DNA from: Nematostella vectensis
Lineage: Eukaryota > Cnidaria > Anthozoa > Actiniaria > Edwardsiidae
Direction of reading: 5' to 3'
DNA: 64,000 nt
Assembly: GCF_932526225.1 (NCBI RefSeq)
Contig: NC_064043.1
Coordinates: forward strand, 14,630,085-14,694,084
Both the position numbers and the translations under genes were made by a program. Below are positions 10,832-23,134 of the stretch, in pieces; the first letter of the stretch is position 1; each line of letters starts with the position of its first letter. A model generated the notes under the pieces. It saw nothing but the letters and a program-made list of their open reading frames with translations, had not been told where the DNA came from and searched no databases.

Positions 10832-13140
10832 GTGTTGCGTTTGAAGCTCAAAATGTGTCCCTCAATTAAGGAGAACTAATAAATGCTTCATCGTTTATTG
10901 TCAATTGTGAAACAACTCAAAACACAAGGATACCTTTCCTTCGCGGTACCGTTTATTAGGTCGGTGATTTACGCGAGTTCAAAGCTAAACGCAGTGTGGG
11001 GCCCTCAAAATATCGTTTTTGTTTCAAAACGAACTACTAAATGTATTGTTGTTTATCAAAGGTCGTGAATCCCAATTGGTAAAAGTATTCAAAATACAAG
11101 GGGTAAATTATGACTTTATCTCGGCCCAAGCTTTGACGAGCTCAGTGAGTGACATGGAGGAACATTCCCGCCCTATTCGTTTCGTGTAGGAAATGCACCA
11201 TTAGTGGAGGCGAATGGTTCATTGTTAAAAAAAACCTATTTTTATTATTTATTCTGCCTCGCTTCTTTGATTCCAGACGAGGTGGTAAATTTGATTTTCT
11301 TATCGTTGCTTTGAGGTGTATAAAGTTTTCAATTCCTTTTAGATATGTTTGCCTAGTCCATTTTATCCTCAAGTATAATAGAATTTAATCGACTGTCGCC
11401 AGTCCAAGTGAGCTCCATCTATTTCTCTCCGCTTAACGTAATAAAAAGCAAATAATCATAAAGCACAAAATCCATTTAATTGTTGTAATACCTGCACTAT
11501 GTTATTTACCTCCAAGATGCGCGGCATGACGACATTATTTACTCGAGGTTCAAAATTCAGGTCAACGAAAATTATACCTTTGCATCCAGCGTATGCTTTA
11601 GTTTGTCTATGATACCTTACATTTTTTTAATCTTACTCAGTGTTAATGAATGTGTACAAAAAAAAATAAACACACAAAATGATAAAGAAGAAAATATCTG
11701 AATCAACAAAATTAGAGGGGCGAGTCCCATAGACTGGCAATTACTCCAAGGTCTGTGCGTAACGCGTTACCGGCTCGTTGATATTCCCTGGTGCTTTTGT
11801 CCCGTGTTTGCTTTGATGTCTAAAGCGATGGTTTGGATTGGGTTACGGCAACTTACCGTTTTCGATGCGACTGTGCTTGAGGCGCTCACCTCTCGATCGC
11901 TTTGCACTTGTGGCGCAGATTGTCCCATGCATTCCTTGTTCAAACAAATTACTTGCAAATTCAAATTGTGCGTCCAAACCAAATAAATTGTTATCGGGCT
12001 TAAGAAATCAATGAGGTTCTCCAATTGGCATCCGGCTAGAACGTTTGGTGTTGAGAAACTAATTTAGATTTTAAGAGCCACAAACCCAAGCAGACTTGCT
12101 AATTGGTCTGGAAAACCTCCTACGAACACGATCTTACAGAAAAAAAAATAGAGCATGAAATTAAATTTCTTGTCTTTTTTGTTTCATTTCTAATGCTTGT
12201 TATTCTCTTCCATTCATTTCTTCATATTTCTCTAACCTTTAAAAGCTTTTTTCGTTGATTTAGTTCAATAAATGAGGTCTGGGGAACGGCAGGTGGCATT
12301 TGATATTCTAGCAAAGGTGTCGTGCGGGCTCCTTACGTTACCAAGACAACCCACGGAAATATTTCGAACTTCAGAAGGAAATGTGTTGGCACTAAATGAA
12401 TTTGGTGTCATGATAGTTTTGGAATTCGATAAAAGCCAAGCGTGGTGCAGTGTTTGTAACAACATCTATTACGAGGAAAAAAAACGTATTATGAATATCA
12501 TAGGGTTTTTAATGTTTCCATGATACTATTCAATCGGTAGACTTTTTCTTAATACTCAGATAAAATTTTACCATAACAAGGCGCCCATTAATGTATTTTC
12601 AAAGTGGCTGCCAGTTTGAACAATGGCTGTCCTAATGCTGTTTCAAGCCTTCAAAATACCTATATTGTTCGTTATTTATCGACCGTAGTGAGAATAAGGG
12701 GAAATGATGCATGCCTTTTTTTAATTTCCGCAACTATTTTCAAAGACATGACAGATCTTTGTTAATCGATGCTCAGTTTTATATTTTTCTAAAGATAGAC
12801 AGAATTCAACAGACTTATTGCAGAGCTCATGGGGAGTGAAAGACAAACACGGAAAACCCACTGGTATTTAACGAAGTCAATCATCTTGTTTTGAAGGGAT
12901 CTTTTCCCGTTATCGTCGGATCCCCTCTGTGTGCTATACCCCTGGGGTCATGGCTATATATAAACCTTTTTGAATCACCCCTCTCCTTCCATTTGATTTT
13001 ATTTTCTTTGAATTTGATATAAAATGGCACACGATGCGTGCATGGCCTCTCCGCCTCCCTTCCATTGGATGCGACGAAATTTCTATTCCAAAACGTGAAT
13101 TGCGCTTGCCAGCGAAAAATGCCCCATCCTCGGAGTCATA
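10832..13140. other. Gene-poor intergenic stretch
   Basis: Short open frames at 10883-11068, 11149-11388, 11804-11986 and 12272-12523 show no domain, repeat or splice support. I see no gene I can defend here. Confidence 0.5.
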
Positions 13141-13263
13141 GCTTGCAATTTAGGGGTTAACCCGATGTTTTTATAGTGAAAAAACAGCCTGGAGCGATTC
13201 CTAGCCGCCATGAAGGCTGTTTTTCCGCTATAAAAACACCGGGTCAATACCTGCATTGCAAGC
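13141..13263. mobile_element. Foldback element, 50-base inverted arms
   Basis: Arms 13141-13190 and 13214-13263 are inverted copies with a few mismatches (GCTTGCAATT... against AGGCTGTTTT...TTGCAAGC), with a 23-base loop. Weaker pairing continues outward on both sides (CGGAGTCATAGC against GCTATCGGAGTC). Non-coding; it would form a long hairpin. Confidence 0.8.
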
Positions 13264-13604
13264 TATCGGAGTCTCGGCGTGGGGCGTGGGGATGAAAACG
13301 GCTGCAGCCATCGAAACCAGCTGTGTTAGCTAATGTCGACAGGCGTCAATTGAACTGTCCCAGGATAAAACACCAAGCATGCGCTGATCAGCATAATTAA
13401 TTTATGGTTGAAAACGGCGCGACCGGATCATCAGATCCTCGTCAGAAAATATCTCTCCCCTCCCTGCAATAGTCTCGTGTATTATTGATTTCCTCTCCTG
13501 TCTCCGACAGAGTGAAGCTTACCCCTGAGGGGACTCCGATAAAAACAGGGATAGCACTTTGGGTGTAATCAACAGGAATTGGAAAATTGGGTGTGGTAGA
13601 GGGA

Positions 13605-13760
13605 ATTTCTAACCCTCAGAGATAGCGGAAATCGAAAACCGTTAAGGAATAGCAGCTGGTCGAGTTTTATACCCTAAGAGATAGAAGAATCGGAAAAACT
13701 CTAGAATAGCAGTTGGGTTTAAAAACCCTAAAAGATAGGACGATCACATCCGTCTACTTT
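13605..13760. repeat. Diverged short tandem repeat, about 57-bp unit
   Basis: Three degenerate units, each starting near AACCCTAAGAGATAG and containing GAATAGCAG. No coding potential. Confidence 0.5.
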
Positions 13761-14136
13761 TCTGGAGAGCCCCCCCCCCTCCCCCTCCCCTGTCGATCTT
13801 TGGAAATATGTTGACTACACTACCCTGGAAAAAGTTGTCGAGAAGAGAGAAGAGAGTGCCATCCAGCAATCAGCCAATGATCTGAACCAGGCCTAATGTA
13901 AAGAATTGACTTTTAGTTTTAATAGGTCAGATCTTTAGTCAGACTTTATTGTGCCAAAAACATAACTAACCACAAAAATCAGAAATATACCAAGATTTGT
14001 ACTCGGTGTACTGTGAGAATTCCGTGCTGGTATGATCTGGGCGTAGAATCGGGAAGCAAAACAGAATAAACTGTGGCTGAAGCCAGCCCAGTTTTCCCGC
14101 GATTTCTGGTCACGTGACCAGAACGGAGTTATTTTA

Positions 14137-14799
14137 AAACACGAAGGCGGGGTATAAAACGGCCTAAGCCCCGCCCCATTTTTCAAATGGAGAGAAAGTC
14201 CAACATGGCGGCCATTACCGTTACGAGCCCAGTCAATAAAGAATGTCCCCAAATCTAATGATTTGATATCCAACGAAAAAAAATTCCCAATTGAAAGAAA
14301 AGATATGTTTGATTTGTACTTCAAGCCTTTCTTGGCAGCGAGAAATGCATTTTTATTAGAATTCGTACATTTACGGCGCGATTTCAAATCTCCCGCCTTT
14401 CCCTTCGACGCCATTTTTGGTATGTATACCTTTCCCAACTCTCCTAGGGAAGGATTTGGTGAGCTTGGGCCCGCAATGACCACAGTCATTGCTTAGCAGT
14501 CTATCCTAAGGGATTATGCGTGCAATGGGATACAAACAGAGCTAAATTTTGCCATTCTTAGCGTGTTTAGAAAACAGGTTTCGTGGAGCGATTTTGCCTC
14601 ATTTCTTCGCACTTTTCTTGGCCGGTAGCATGATTCGTATTTCAATTAGATAATTAGACGCTTTGAAACCTCTCCCCTCTGTGTTTTGTACTTGACTCGG
14701 GCCGCCATCTTGAATTTGATCCGTACTCCACGGCGGTTGATTGACAAATGAGCCGATGCTTCCAATGGAAGCACCCTTTTATACCGCGCCTTCGTGTTT
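14137..14799. mobile_element. Non-autonomous element with about 23-bp inverted ends
   Basis: The left end AAACACGAAGGCGGGGTATA (14137) and right end TTTTATACCGCGCCTTCGTG (14777) are inverted copies with one mismatch. The interior has two overlapping open frames on opposite strands that look like chance. No target duplication was clear. Confidence 0.6.
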
Positions 14800-15054
14800 A
14801 ATAAAGGTCTATTCCACTTGAACACTTTCGAGCTTAGAAGCCGCAAAAGGTATTGTTTGTGTTTGTTTTACTTAGTAAGAGCTAATTTAATGCTTTCACA
14901 ACTTGTATTATTGTTCACACGTTTTCTTTAAATTAATTATGTAGCTTTACGCAAAACTCTCGAGCAAGAGGTTTTCAAGTCAATACAAGCGACTAATAAA
15001 AAAATGGTAAATTAAAATGCCTACATAAATTATGCAGGCACAGAGAGCAGGCCT
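14800..15054. other. Short intergenic spacer
   Basis: AT-rich; nothing recognisable. Confidence 0.4.
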
Positions 15055-15200
15055 CGGAATACGGGGGAGGGGGGTAAGATACAGAAACATGAAAATGTCG
15101 GGGGCACGGCCATGCCCCTACAAGTCATTTCCTTAAAATTTTGAGAATATTGGGGGAGGGGGGACTTGCCACGCCATGCCACGGCCCTGAGGCATGCTGG
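15055..15200. repeat. Short interspersed repeat, copy A (GGGGCACGG family)
   Basis: Contains GATACAGAAACATGAAAATG, then GGGGGCACGGCCATGCCCCT, and TTCCTTAAAATTTTGAGAAT. Related copies occur at 49925-50050, 53722-53840 (inverted) and 57187-57385 (inverted). Non-coding dispersed repeat. Confidence 0.65.
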
Positions 15201-16261
15201 GTGGGATAATGCAATATTTAAAAAAAAAAGTATCGATACATAAAACATAACGTTAGGTACAGCACTTATTTTTCACAAGTCTTTATTTTGTCATGACATG
15301 ATTTTGCGCAACTCACATTTCCAAGTAATTACAGAACATTTATTGTCTATATACAATTGGCCTAAAACGACCAAACAACAAGAAACCATTAGAACAATTC
15401 TTCCTTTATCAAGACACACAATTCTATCAATGACCAAATAAGAGATATCTATCCCCGGGGGGGGGGGGGGGGGGGGGGGGGTTCTTCCAATGTCGACTTG
15501 ATAGGGATGCTTGTCGTATTTTCTAGGGTCAAAATCGGGACTCAGGTATTTTTAGGGGGTATCCGAGCAAAAAAATAGGCTTCCCTCTTAGAAATTGTAT
15601 TTTTAAGGCTCCTGAGGTATTGTTTAGGATAGCAATTTTTGGTCGAGCAGGTATTTTTTAAGGGGCATTTTTCGAAATTTCCGACGAGCCTTACCTTGAA
15701 GAACCCCCCCCCCCCCTCCTCCCGGGTATCTATCACAAGCTCTTGTCACAATAAATCTTGTTACAAAACTCTACTTATTAATCTGTTTAATTTTTCTAAC
15801 TTAAGAAAATATATGTTATTGCAACCTGAAACATAATCTAAATCACATAGGCACAATCTAAATGCAAGCTGCTGTTTCAAATTTAATCTACAATTTTTTT
15901 AGAAGTATTTGTGAATTAACTGCATTTCAATGTAACCTTAGAACATTAAAATGCAATTAAACTACTCTAAAATGGACTGGCTTAAGGCATCCCACTGCAT
16001 GCACATCACTCGTTATAGTCATGCATTACCCCTAAACTAAGGAAATAAAATTTGTCTTTGTGAACACAACCCCTCCCCCCTCCAAGACAGATAGTGTACA
16101 TTTAGGAGAAATGTGAAATGTATGTAATATATTTACAATTTGAACAATGTTGTAAAAATCACACAGAAAATACTTTCTATATGGCTCAGTTAGTAGGAGA
16201 GCACACAATGTCAACTGCTACAGCTTAGAAATGTAAATGATGGGTTTTTATTGAACATGAC
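15201..16261. other. Intergenic, with a 31-base G run
   Basis: No gene seen. It contains a run of G from about 15455 to 15481 (preceded by CCCC) and C-rich tracts near 15704-15718 and 16070-16083. Confidence 0.5.
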
Positions 16262-16489
16262 ACAGCAGTGCGTACTTCCAGTCAATTACGTAACAATCTC
16301 CGATGGTTTTTAACGGAAAACATGAAAAATATTTACAAATTGTAAAAGCAGTTTGTATACTGGTAGTTTCTTGGAGGATGTGACTGATATTTTAGAACCG
16401 ATGGTCTGTTAAATAGTGCGGATTTCAATAGATTTTTTTGTTTCTAGGTTCCAATCGGTCCTCCGGAAGTAAAACGCTGACAATGCCAC
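16262..16489. repeat. MITE-like repeat, copy 1 (CAATGCC family)
   Basis: About 230 bases clearly related to 56411-56624: shared blocks include AATCTCCGATGGTTTTTAAC, AAATATTTACAAATTGTAAA and GCTGACAATGCC at the right end. The left terminal repeat is degraded here. Confidence 0.7.
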
Positions 16490-17454
16490 TTTTATAGCCA
16501 TACTCGCATACTTATCCAACAGCTTTCATCTTTTAGCTGAAAAGCCATTGGAAAACTGTAGATTTGATAACAACAGCTGATGTTTTTTTTTTATTTCTCA
16601 GGTAGGGATTAATAATAAACTAATTTTAGAATGAGCCTGGCCCACCTTGTAATGCTAATGGCTGGTCACACCTTCTGATAATAATAACCACAATGACACC
16701 TGCTAGCTAAGACAAGCAATCGTCTTGCTAGCAATGAATGCCATGAAGTCTTTTTACAGATTCCTTTGAGGTAGACTTGCAACTCAGATGATATTACCAA
16801 ATTGGTCAGTCCTCACATATGTTTTGCACTTGAGCAATGAGAAGGTATTGTGTCTTTAGGAAAGACCAGAGAAATGCCAAATATTGCATGCAGTAAATGC
16901 TTGTTTTAGCATTTTTAGAGTTGCAAAGGAGGGTTGCTAATTCAACAGAGAACAGTTCTATAAAAATTAATCATTAATGTAGCCACTGAACTATTGTCTA
17001 TTTGATTTGTTTATGTAATTGCATACCCACATTATGCACAGTCAGTCTTCAAGGCACTTAACCTTGTCCTGATGTCTTATAATTATATTCCCCTTATTTC
17101 CAGTTTTCCTGCCACCTTCTGTATTCTACAACTTTCTTACCATATCCACATTCTTTTAACACACAACAAGCCCATGCACATATGACACATATTCATAAAC
17201 GAGAAGATAAGCAATTGGTAAGGTGTAATACTAATAAAATAACAGGAGCAGAAGTCGTAGGTTTTGATGTCACATTTGTTGTAGTGGGCGGGGTTTAGAA
17301 AGGGGCACGATTGTAGGTGCTAAAACTAGCATTTACAAGAATAGCAGCCCGATTCTGTCCCTACTTACAGAATGCCACATGAGAAATGGGTGAATCAATA
17401 GCTTTTCACGGTGCAGCCTCATTTCAGCATTATATCTATTCAAATCACCGATTC
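16490..17454. other. 3' flank of the MARCH-type gene
   Basis: No separate gene seen. The nearest part is probably 3' untranslated sequence of the RING-CH ligase gene on the minus strand. Confidence 0.45.
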
Positions 17455-20400
17455 TCACACAAATTCTGCTGTCTCTTGAGCAGGGGGGACATCTTGCACC
17501 ATGATGATACGATTATATGCCCGCAAACGTTTCCACAATTGTACATACACCTTGCATTGTACATACATGAAGACAAGTCCACCGGTGAATCCAATAGCTA
17601 CAACCACTAGCTTTGTCCAAAATGGCCAATCCAGTTCTCCTGATCGGATTTCTTGAGCAGTGCGCTCAATAAGCACCCATAAAGACCAGACAACACAGGT
17701 AATGGCAATGATATGGAACGATACGGAACACATGATCTTACGCCTCTCGCTGCGAGTCATATCAAGAGCTTGCCACTGAAAAACAAACCATCCTTGTTAG
17801 ATTGTATCATAATATATACACAAAATTTTTATAACGTACTTCTTTATATTGCATAAAACTTAATGCAGCATCAGAGAAACATGTTTTTTAAAATGTTGCT
17901 CAAATAAGCACAAGCAATGTTTTTCAAAAGTTGAGAAGAAATTGTGTGACTTCATTAATAAGGCATGACAATTCCTCCTTGCATGCTGATTATTGCTGTC
18001 TGTAAGTTGCATTGGCTTAGCACAAATGGTTTCAGAAATACAAAGACACAGTTTGGTATCTCTCCCACCCATCCCCCCCCCCCCCCAGCCACAGATTGCT
18101 AAAATAGCCCAGTCTGAATTGTGTTAAAATGTTGTTTATTATAGATGCAGTTTGGTATCTCTCCCACCCATCCCCCCCCCAGTCACAGATTGCTAAAATA
18201 GCCCAGTCTGAATTGTGTTAAAATGGTTGTTTATTATAGACGCAGTTTGGTATCTCTCCCACCCACCTATCCCCCCCCCCTAGTCACAGATTGCTAAAAT
18301 AGCCCAGTCTAAATTGTGTTAAAATGTTGTTTATTATAGTAGAATGAGCAGAAAATTCGAGTTTTATGTTTTATGAACCACACTAAACACAAATAGAATA
18401 CTGTAACATTATTATCAATACCTATTGTTTTTCTTCAATACACCAAAAACTGGAATTTAGGGCCAAATTTAGGGCATGAAGATGAGTCGAACATAAGTTG
18501 TTGGTGTATTTCATTCATTCTGTGGGTTCACGAATACAACTTATTTGGGCTTTTTGTATTTATTGTTTTTCTTTTATGCTCTAATCTTTTATCAGGTTGG
18601 TTTTTAGGCCATGATGCCATTCAGACTTCTATGTTGTATGTTATCAGAACAGCCTTATAGCATGACCAGTAAAACCATGACCTCACACCCCCCTAAAAAA
18701 TATTGCAGAATTTTTATTGTCTACTGAGTATTCTGATACAACAATGTGGATACTGAAACCCTGTTCATGCATGACTGGTTGCAACAAACAATCCCTACAT
18801 AAATTCCCTGTGTCTGAAGTTTTACAGGTTACAGTAGAAAAAGTCCATGCTTGTGGACTACATATACTGTACATACATATAAGTCTAAGGGCGCATTTTT
18901 TTCACTATCATTCTGGGAGGGGAATGGTTGGTAGAGAATGTTGAGAATGGCACTAGAGTCATTCTGCTACAGATAGCAGAATGGGTAAAATGGCCTTCAT
19001 TCCATTCCAAAGTAGGATCGTGGGATAAACAAGAGCACCCTTTTTCTATTCTAATCATTCTAATTCCGGAATCTCAAGTAAAAAAACGGACCCTTAGTTA
19101 ATTGCATGATTTAGTTTCACATGCAGTAATTCTCAACATACATACATACAGTAAACAAGGTGCCAACATCAAGTCAATAAAACCATGAAATATTTGTTCA
19201 ATGGGAACTTCTAAATAGCTTCGTCAGACGATTGTTTTCCTGTGTTGTTTTGAATTCATATCATCATACAGCAATAATGTACATTCAGTCATTTAATGAG
19301 CAAAACTAATTCGTGGATTTTGGTGTATGGAACCCACTGAGGTGCGTGGCCTAACTGAATGGGCTCAGAATCCACGCACTTTCATTCTGTACTGTACAAC
19401 AACATATCTTAGACTTGCTCATCTCACCAGTTCTTTATTTCTAACAGTACTAACAGTAACTCCAAAATTTTTGCTCTATGTGCTTCCCAGAACACTGCTG
19501 TGTAAATTTATTTCCCCACCTTTTTTGATATTTCCAGTATTCATTGCTGATGGCAAAGCTATAAGAAAATAAAACATTACTGTACCTTCCGGAAAGGCTT
19601 CATTTTTGCCTCCATGATGAACTCATAGTTGCACAGTTCGCATTTCTTTGTGTCTGAGCTTTTTATCCATCTTTGTAAACAAGTCTGGTGCACATATTGA
19701 AGAGATCCTGAGCAATGGCAGGGGGATATGAGGGGCTGGTCGGGCTCTGCCTCACAATGACAGATGCGGCAGATCTCAAGACATGAAGAAGCCACAGACA
19801 CACAAGATACACTTTGCTTCTTGGCTGACTTGGGTACTTCTGAGCCTGCATCTATGGACTGGATGTCAGGGCTTTTAGGCTTTGAACCCTAAATAAAAGG
19901 TTAAGTGAATGTAAAGCTGGAATGCTGACCGTACCCAAACAACTCACAAGAAAACAAGGAACAGGTCATCTAAGCATTGAGTTTGTGTTATCCTCAAAGA
20001 GTCCTTTTCAGCTTTGTACTTCATCTACCAAATTCAATAGAAAACATTGCAGTAGCTTTAGCAAATCACCCGATGGAAATAGATGCTCCCTCACACTTTG
20101 TATTTTGCTATGATGACATAATGGTGGGTGACTTTTAATTTATCCCAAATAGCCCCCAGGGAACTGCACAAATCAAGTCTGTTACTGTAACGAGTCAAGT
20201 TACTGTATGGCATCCGTGAGTCCGAGTTATCAGAGTTTAAGTTATCGACTGTAGTTTCAACAATGCATCATTTTTATGATTTCATCAAGATAAAAAATTA
20301 AAAATTCAAGAACCCTAAGGCCATATTTATCATTGTTGGTTAACAGACTCTGTAAAGTTAATGGTCTGAAAGCCCAACTTAAAACTTTGTGGTGAACATA

Positions 20401-22364
20401 AGTGCTTTGACATTATTTGTTTCCCAGAATCTTCATTAGAGGAGGGGCTCCGAAGTATATATATTTAGCTAATGGTACCAAACATAAGTTTTTTTCACAA
20501 ATTCCATTTAGCTTATCTTTTTAATTTTTTTTATCCCTGTGCAATAAACAGGAACATGAATGCAAACGTCAAAGCTTTCTGCAACATACCTAGTAGGAAA
20601 CAATTATCTACACTAATTAAGCAAATATGGCTTTAAATCAGACAGGCATGCAGACAGGATGTGTTTCATAAATTTGATAGCTTGTTCAGCAGTCGTCTAA
20701 ACCGTCTAGATACATAACAACTTGCTAGTATAATAACGCATACTTTTAATGGTTGTTTATTGTTACCAGTATTTATCATATGGTGCTCTTTCCAAACTGT
20801 TTATAGCAGGTGTAATGGAAGATTAATTATAAAAACTGCTCTATGGGAGGTCTGATGGGAATCAATTAATTGTTAACAAGGCTAAGAGGGAATTAGAATA
20901 AGAGTAGAGACACATCAAGTATCAAACATATAATTTTACACACATGACTATTATTAATATAGGAGAGTGGTGATGCATAAGATGGAATGTTGGCGTACAA
21001 AAGTCAACCTTGAGTTATTGAAAAAAAAGGTGTACATCAATTTAATTATTTCCATAACAACTACAGCTATAAAAATAGTTAATATTAGGAAAAGAAATTA
21101 GTCACACTATCAATGTTTAAATGTCATCCAACATTTTTGAATGAATATTCACTCTGAATAAACTTGAATTCAATAAAGAAGAACTTCAATGAATACAAAA
21201 CCCATGAATACAAAAAACAGAGTATTGACATTAAGTGACTTTTAGTGACATATCTGTAACAATTAAAGGAGTTTTTTTATGTTATTGTCTAAACTTTAAA
21301 TGAATTCACTTCAGATATAGGTTGTCATAAACAGATATCATATTTGCCATCAGATAAAATGGTTCGAAGTTATACAAGATTTATCACAATGGAAATTTAG
21401 ACTTTGCATTTATAATCTTATAGTAATAGAATGTTTTACTGTTAAAGGATCATATTCCCCTCAAAGAAAGTGTAACAAAAATTTTTTAGCTTGGATAATC
21501 CTAATAGTTTTAAAGAATAAAAATGTTAATAGCTTGACTAGATTCATCGACTGATCACGTTCTGACAAAGTCAGACGTAAACAAACACAGAGGGTGACCA
21601 TATTTGTCCATATTTCAGATAAACAAAAGATAACAGAAGTTCCTTAACTGAAGAAAACAACAAAAAAGACATAATTTTACCGGAAATAAAATTCCAGACA
21701 TATTGTGTTCTTTTTTATGTAGTCATTACTTATAAGTCCCAACAAGCAAGCCACTCGAATACTGAAATATTTTTGCACAATAGCTTTGTTATAACTTATC
21801 ATAGCTATTCAAAATCGACATTGAGAATAACAAGCTCTTTGATGGAAATAAATTAAGATTTCACAGTAAATGCGAGTGTTTCCGGGAGGGAAAGCCGCCA
21901 TATCACGTTCAAATCCTCACGGAAAACTCTTTTTCACTGTAATTTCTGTTAATTCGCATCAACCAAGGGTCAGGTATTTTTATCGCTTCGGGGTGTTCGA
22001 AAGAACTATTAAATCGACCCCCTTATAATCCCACCAAAAGGAGAGAAGCCACAACTAGAGCTTAGTTGGTTCAGGATTGAAGCATATATCTTGTAATTTA
22101 AGATTTTAGTTCGAATATAAATTCCATCGGAATAGTGAATGCGTGCAGAAAGCAGTTTTTAAAGTAGTAGATTTGGTAAACAAACCCTGCTTTATTTTCT
22201 TTCGGGCAAGGAGAGACGGCTTTGAAAAACTATCAGTTCAGTGTCCCGATAGTAGCGATTCGGATAAGTATTTTAATATTGAAGTGATAAATCCATACCT
22301 TGCGATCTTTATTGTTGTTCTGCTGTGGCGAAGTAGGGTTGACGACAATTTGTTGAACGGGCAT
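17455..22364 (-). CDS. MARCH8/MARCH1-type membrane RING-CH E3 ubiquitin ligase
   Basis: Three coding exons on the minus strand: 22299-22364, 19586-19888 and 17455-17775, all joined in phase 0, 229 residues. Exon 1 encodes a short Gln/Asn-rich start ([10 protein letters not shown]). Exon 2 carries the C4HC3 RING-CH finger: CRIC, then [14 protein letters not shown] and CELC (about residues 60-110), which recruits an E2 enzyme. Exon 3 begins [17 protein letters not shown] and has two membrane helices (around [20 protein letters not shown] and [20 protein letters not shown]), ending in the conserved [16 protein letters not shown]. The match to vertebrate MARCH8/MARCH1 in the RING and both helices is strong; the tail is about 60 residues shorter than theirs. 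Family members sit in endosomal and plasma membranes and ubiquitinate other membrane proteins for internalisation. The start is the only ATG in a phase-matched first exon near a GC-richer region. Confidence 0.93.
17776..19585 (-). other. Intron 2 of the MARCH-type gene
   Basis: Holds a threefold tandem repeat (18045-18335) with C-rich tracts. No nested gene is supported. Confidence 0.7.
18045..18335. repeat. Tandem repeat, three units of about 95 bp
   Basis: Each unit reads GCAGTTTGGTATCTCTCCCA, a C run of variable length, CACAGATTGCTAAAATAGCC and TTGTTTATTATA. The length differences between units lie mainly in the C runs. Confidence 0.9.
19889..22298 (-). other. Intron 1 of the MARCH-type gene
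   Basis: About 2.4 kb of AT-rich intron without recognisable nested features. Confidence 0.65.
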
Positions 22365-22916
22365 TGTGTCCGCCTGGTTCACAGCGCGCGAGCTTGCGAA
22401 AACGGGAGACATTCAAGGCTGGAAAAATATACTTAACTATCTGACTGGTAGCATGGTTAGCGAGGATTCAATTATAGCCCGAACCAGTGGGCTTAAGCAT
22501 TCACGAAGCAGGAACTTGGCGGTCGAATTCGCAGAACTTACTTCGCTTTCGTTTCCAAAAGACAAAGATGGCGACCGATGGATCAAGCTGCCAGAGATAT
22601 GACGTCATGCAAGAACGATAGCTGATTGGTCGGTCAGGGACCTCCTTGGAAAATGCGCAAAAATCGCACCATCAGAAAAAACAATTTAGCCTCAAAAATA
22701 ACACACACACAAAAATAACCCCCTGGAGTCAGAAAAGTAAAAAAGCATTTTATAGGAATTAAAACTACAAAAAGATACAGTGGGCTTAGGCACAAGACAT
22801 GGGCAGAAAAATGTTATAAAAAATATTTTCGGACTGTTAAGAAGAATATTGATACTGTATACCATATTTACGTTTTTTTAAAGAACCTTTTTCACAAGAA
22901 CTTTCAGCCTGGGATT
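22365..22916. other. 5' flank of the MARCH-type gene
   Basis: Upstream of the ligase start codon on the minus strand; presumably 5' untranslated region and promoter. A 78-codon plus-strand frame here (22366-22602) has no features of its own. Confidence 0.45.
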
Positions 22917-23134
22917 TCACTCAATTAAACTCATCGTCAGATAAGTTGGGGTTAGGTATCGGAGCGCGTACTGGTAGCCCGACCAAGCGCTACCCAGGGA
23001 ACCATGGCAACGGGACCACAGCTCCCCGCCAACCAGGTGCTTGAAAAGGAGGGACTGTGGCTCGGCTACCATGGGACCTCCTGACCCCAACAAAACCAAG
23101 CACCAACCACAGAATGAACAGGAGGTATCTTTTA

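Noticed and set aside
12265-12523. Complementary 66- and 83-codon frames
   Set aside because: Mirror open frames with no recognisable motif and no promoter or splice support.
14263-14496. Overlapping frames on both strands (77 and 184 codons)
   Set aside because: They lie within an element with inverted ends and show no domain, biased composition or splice context.
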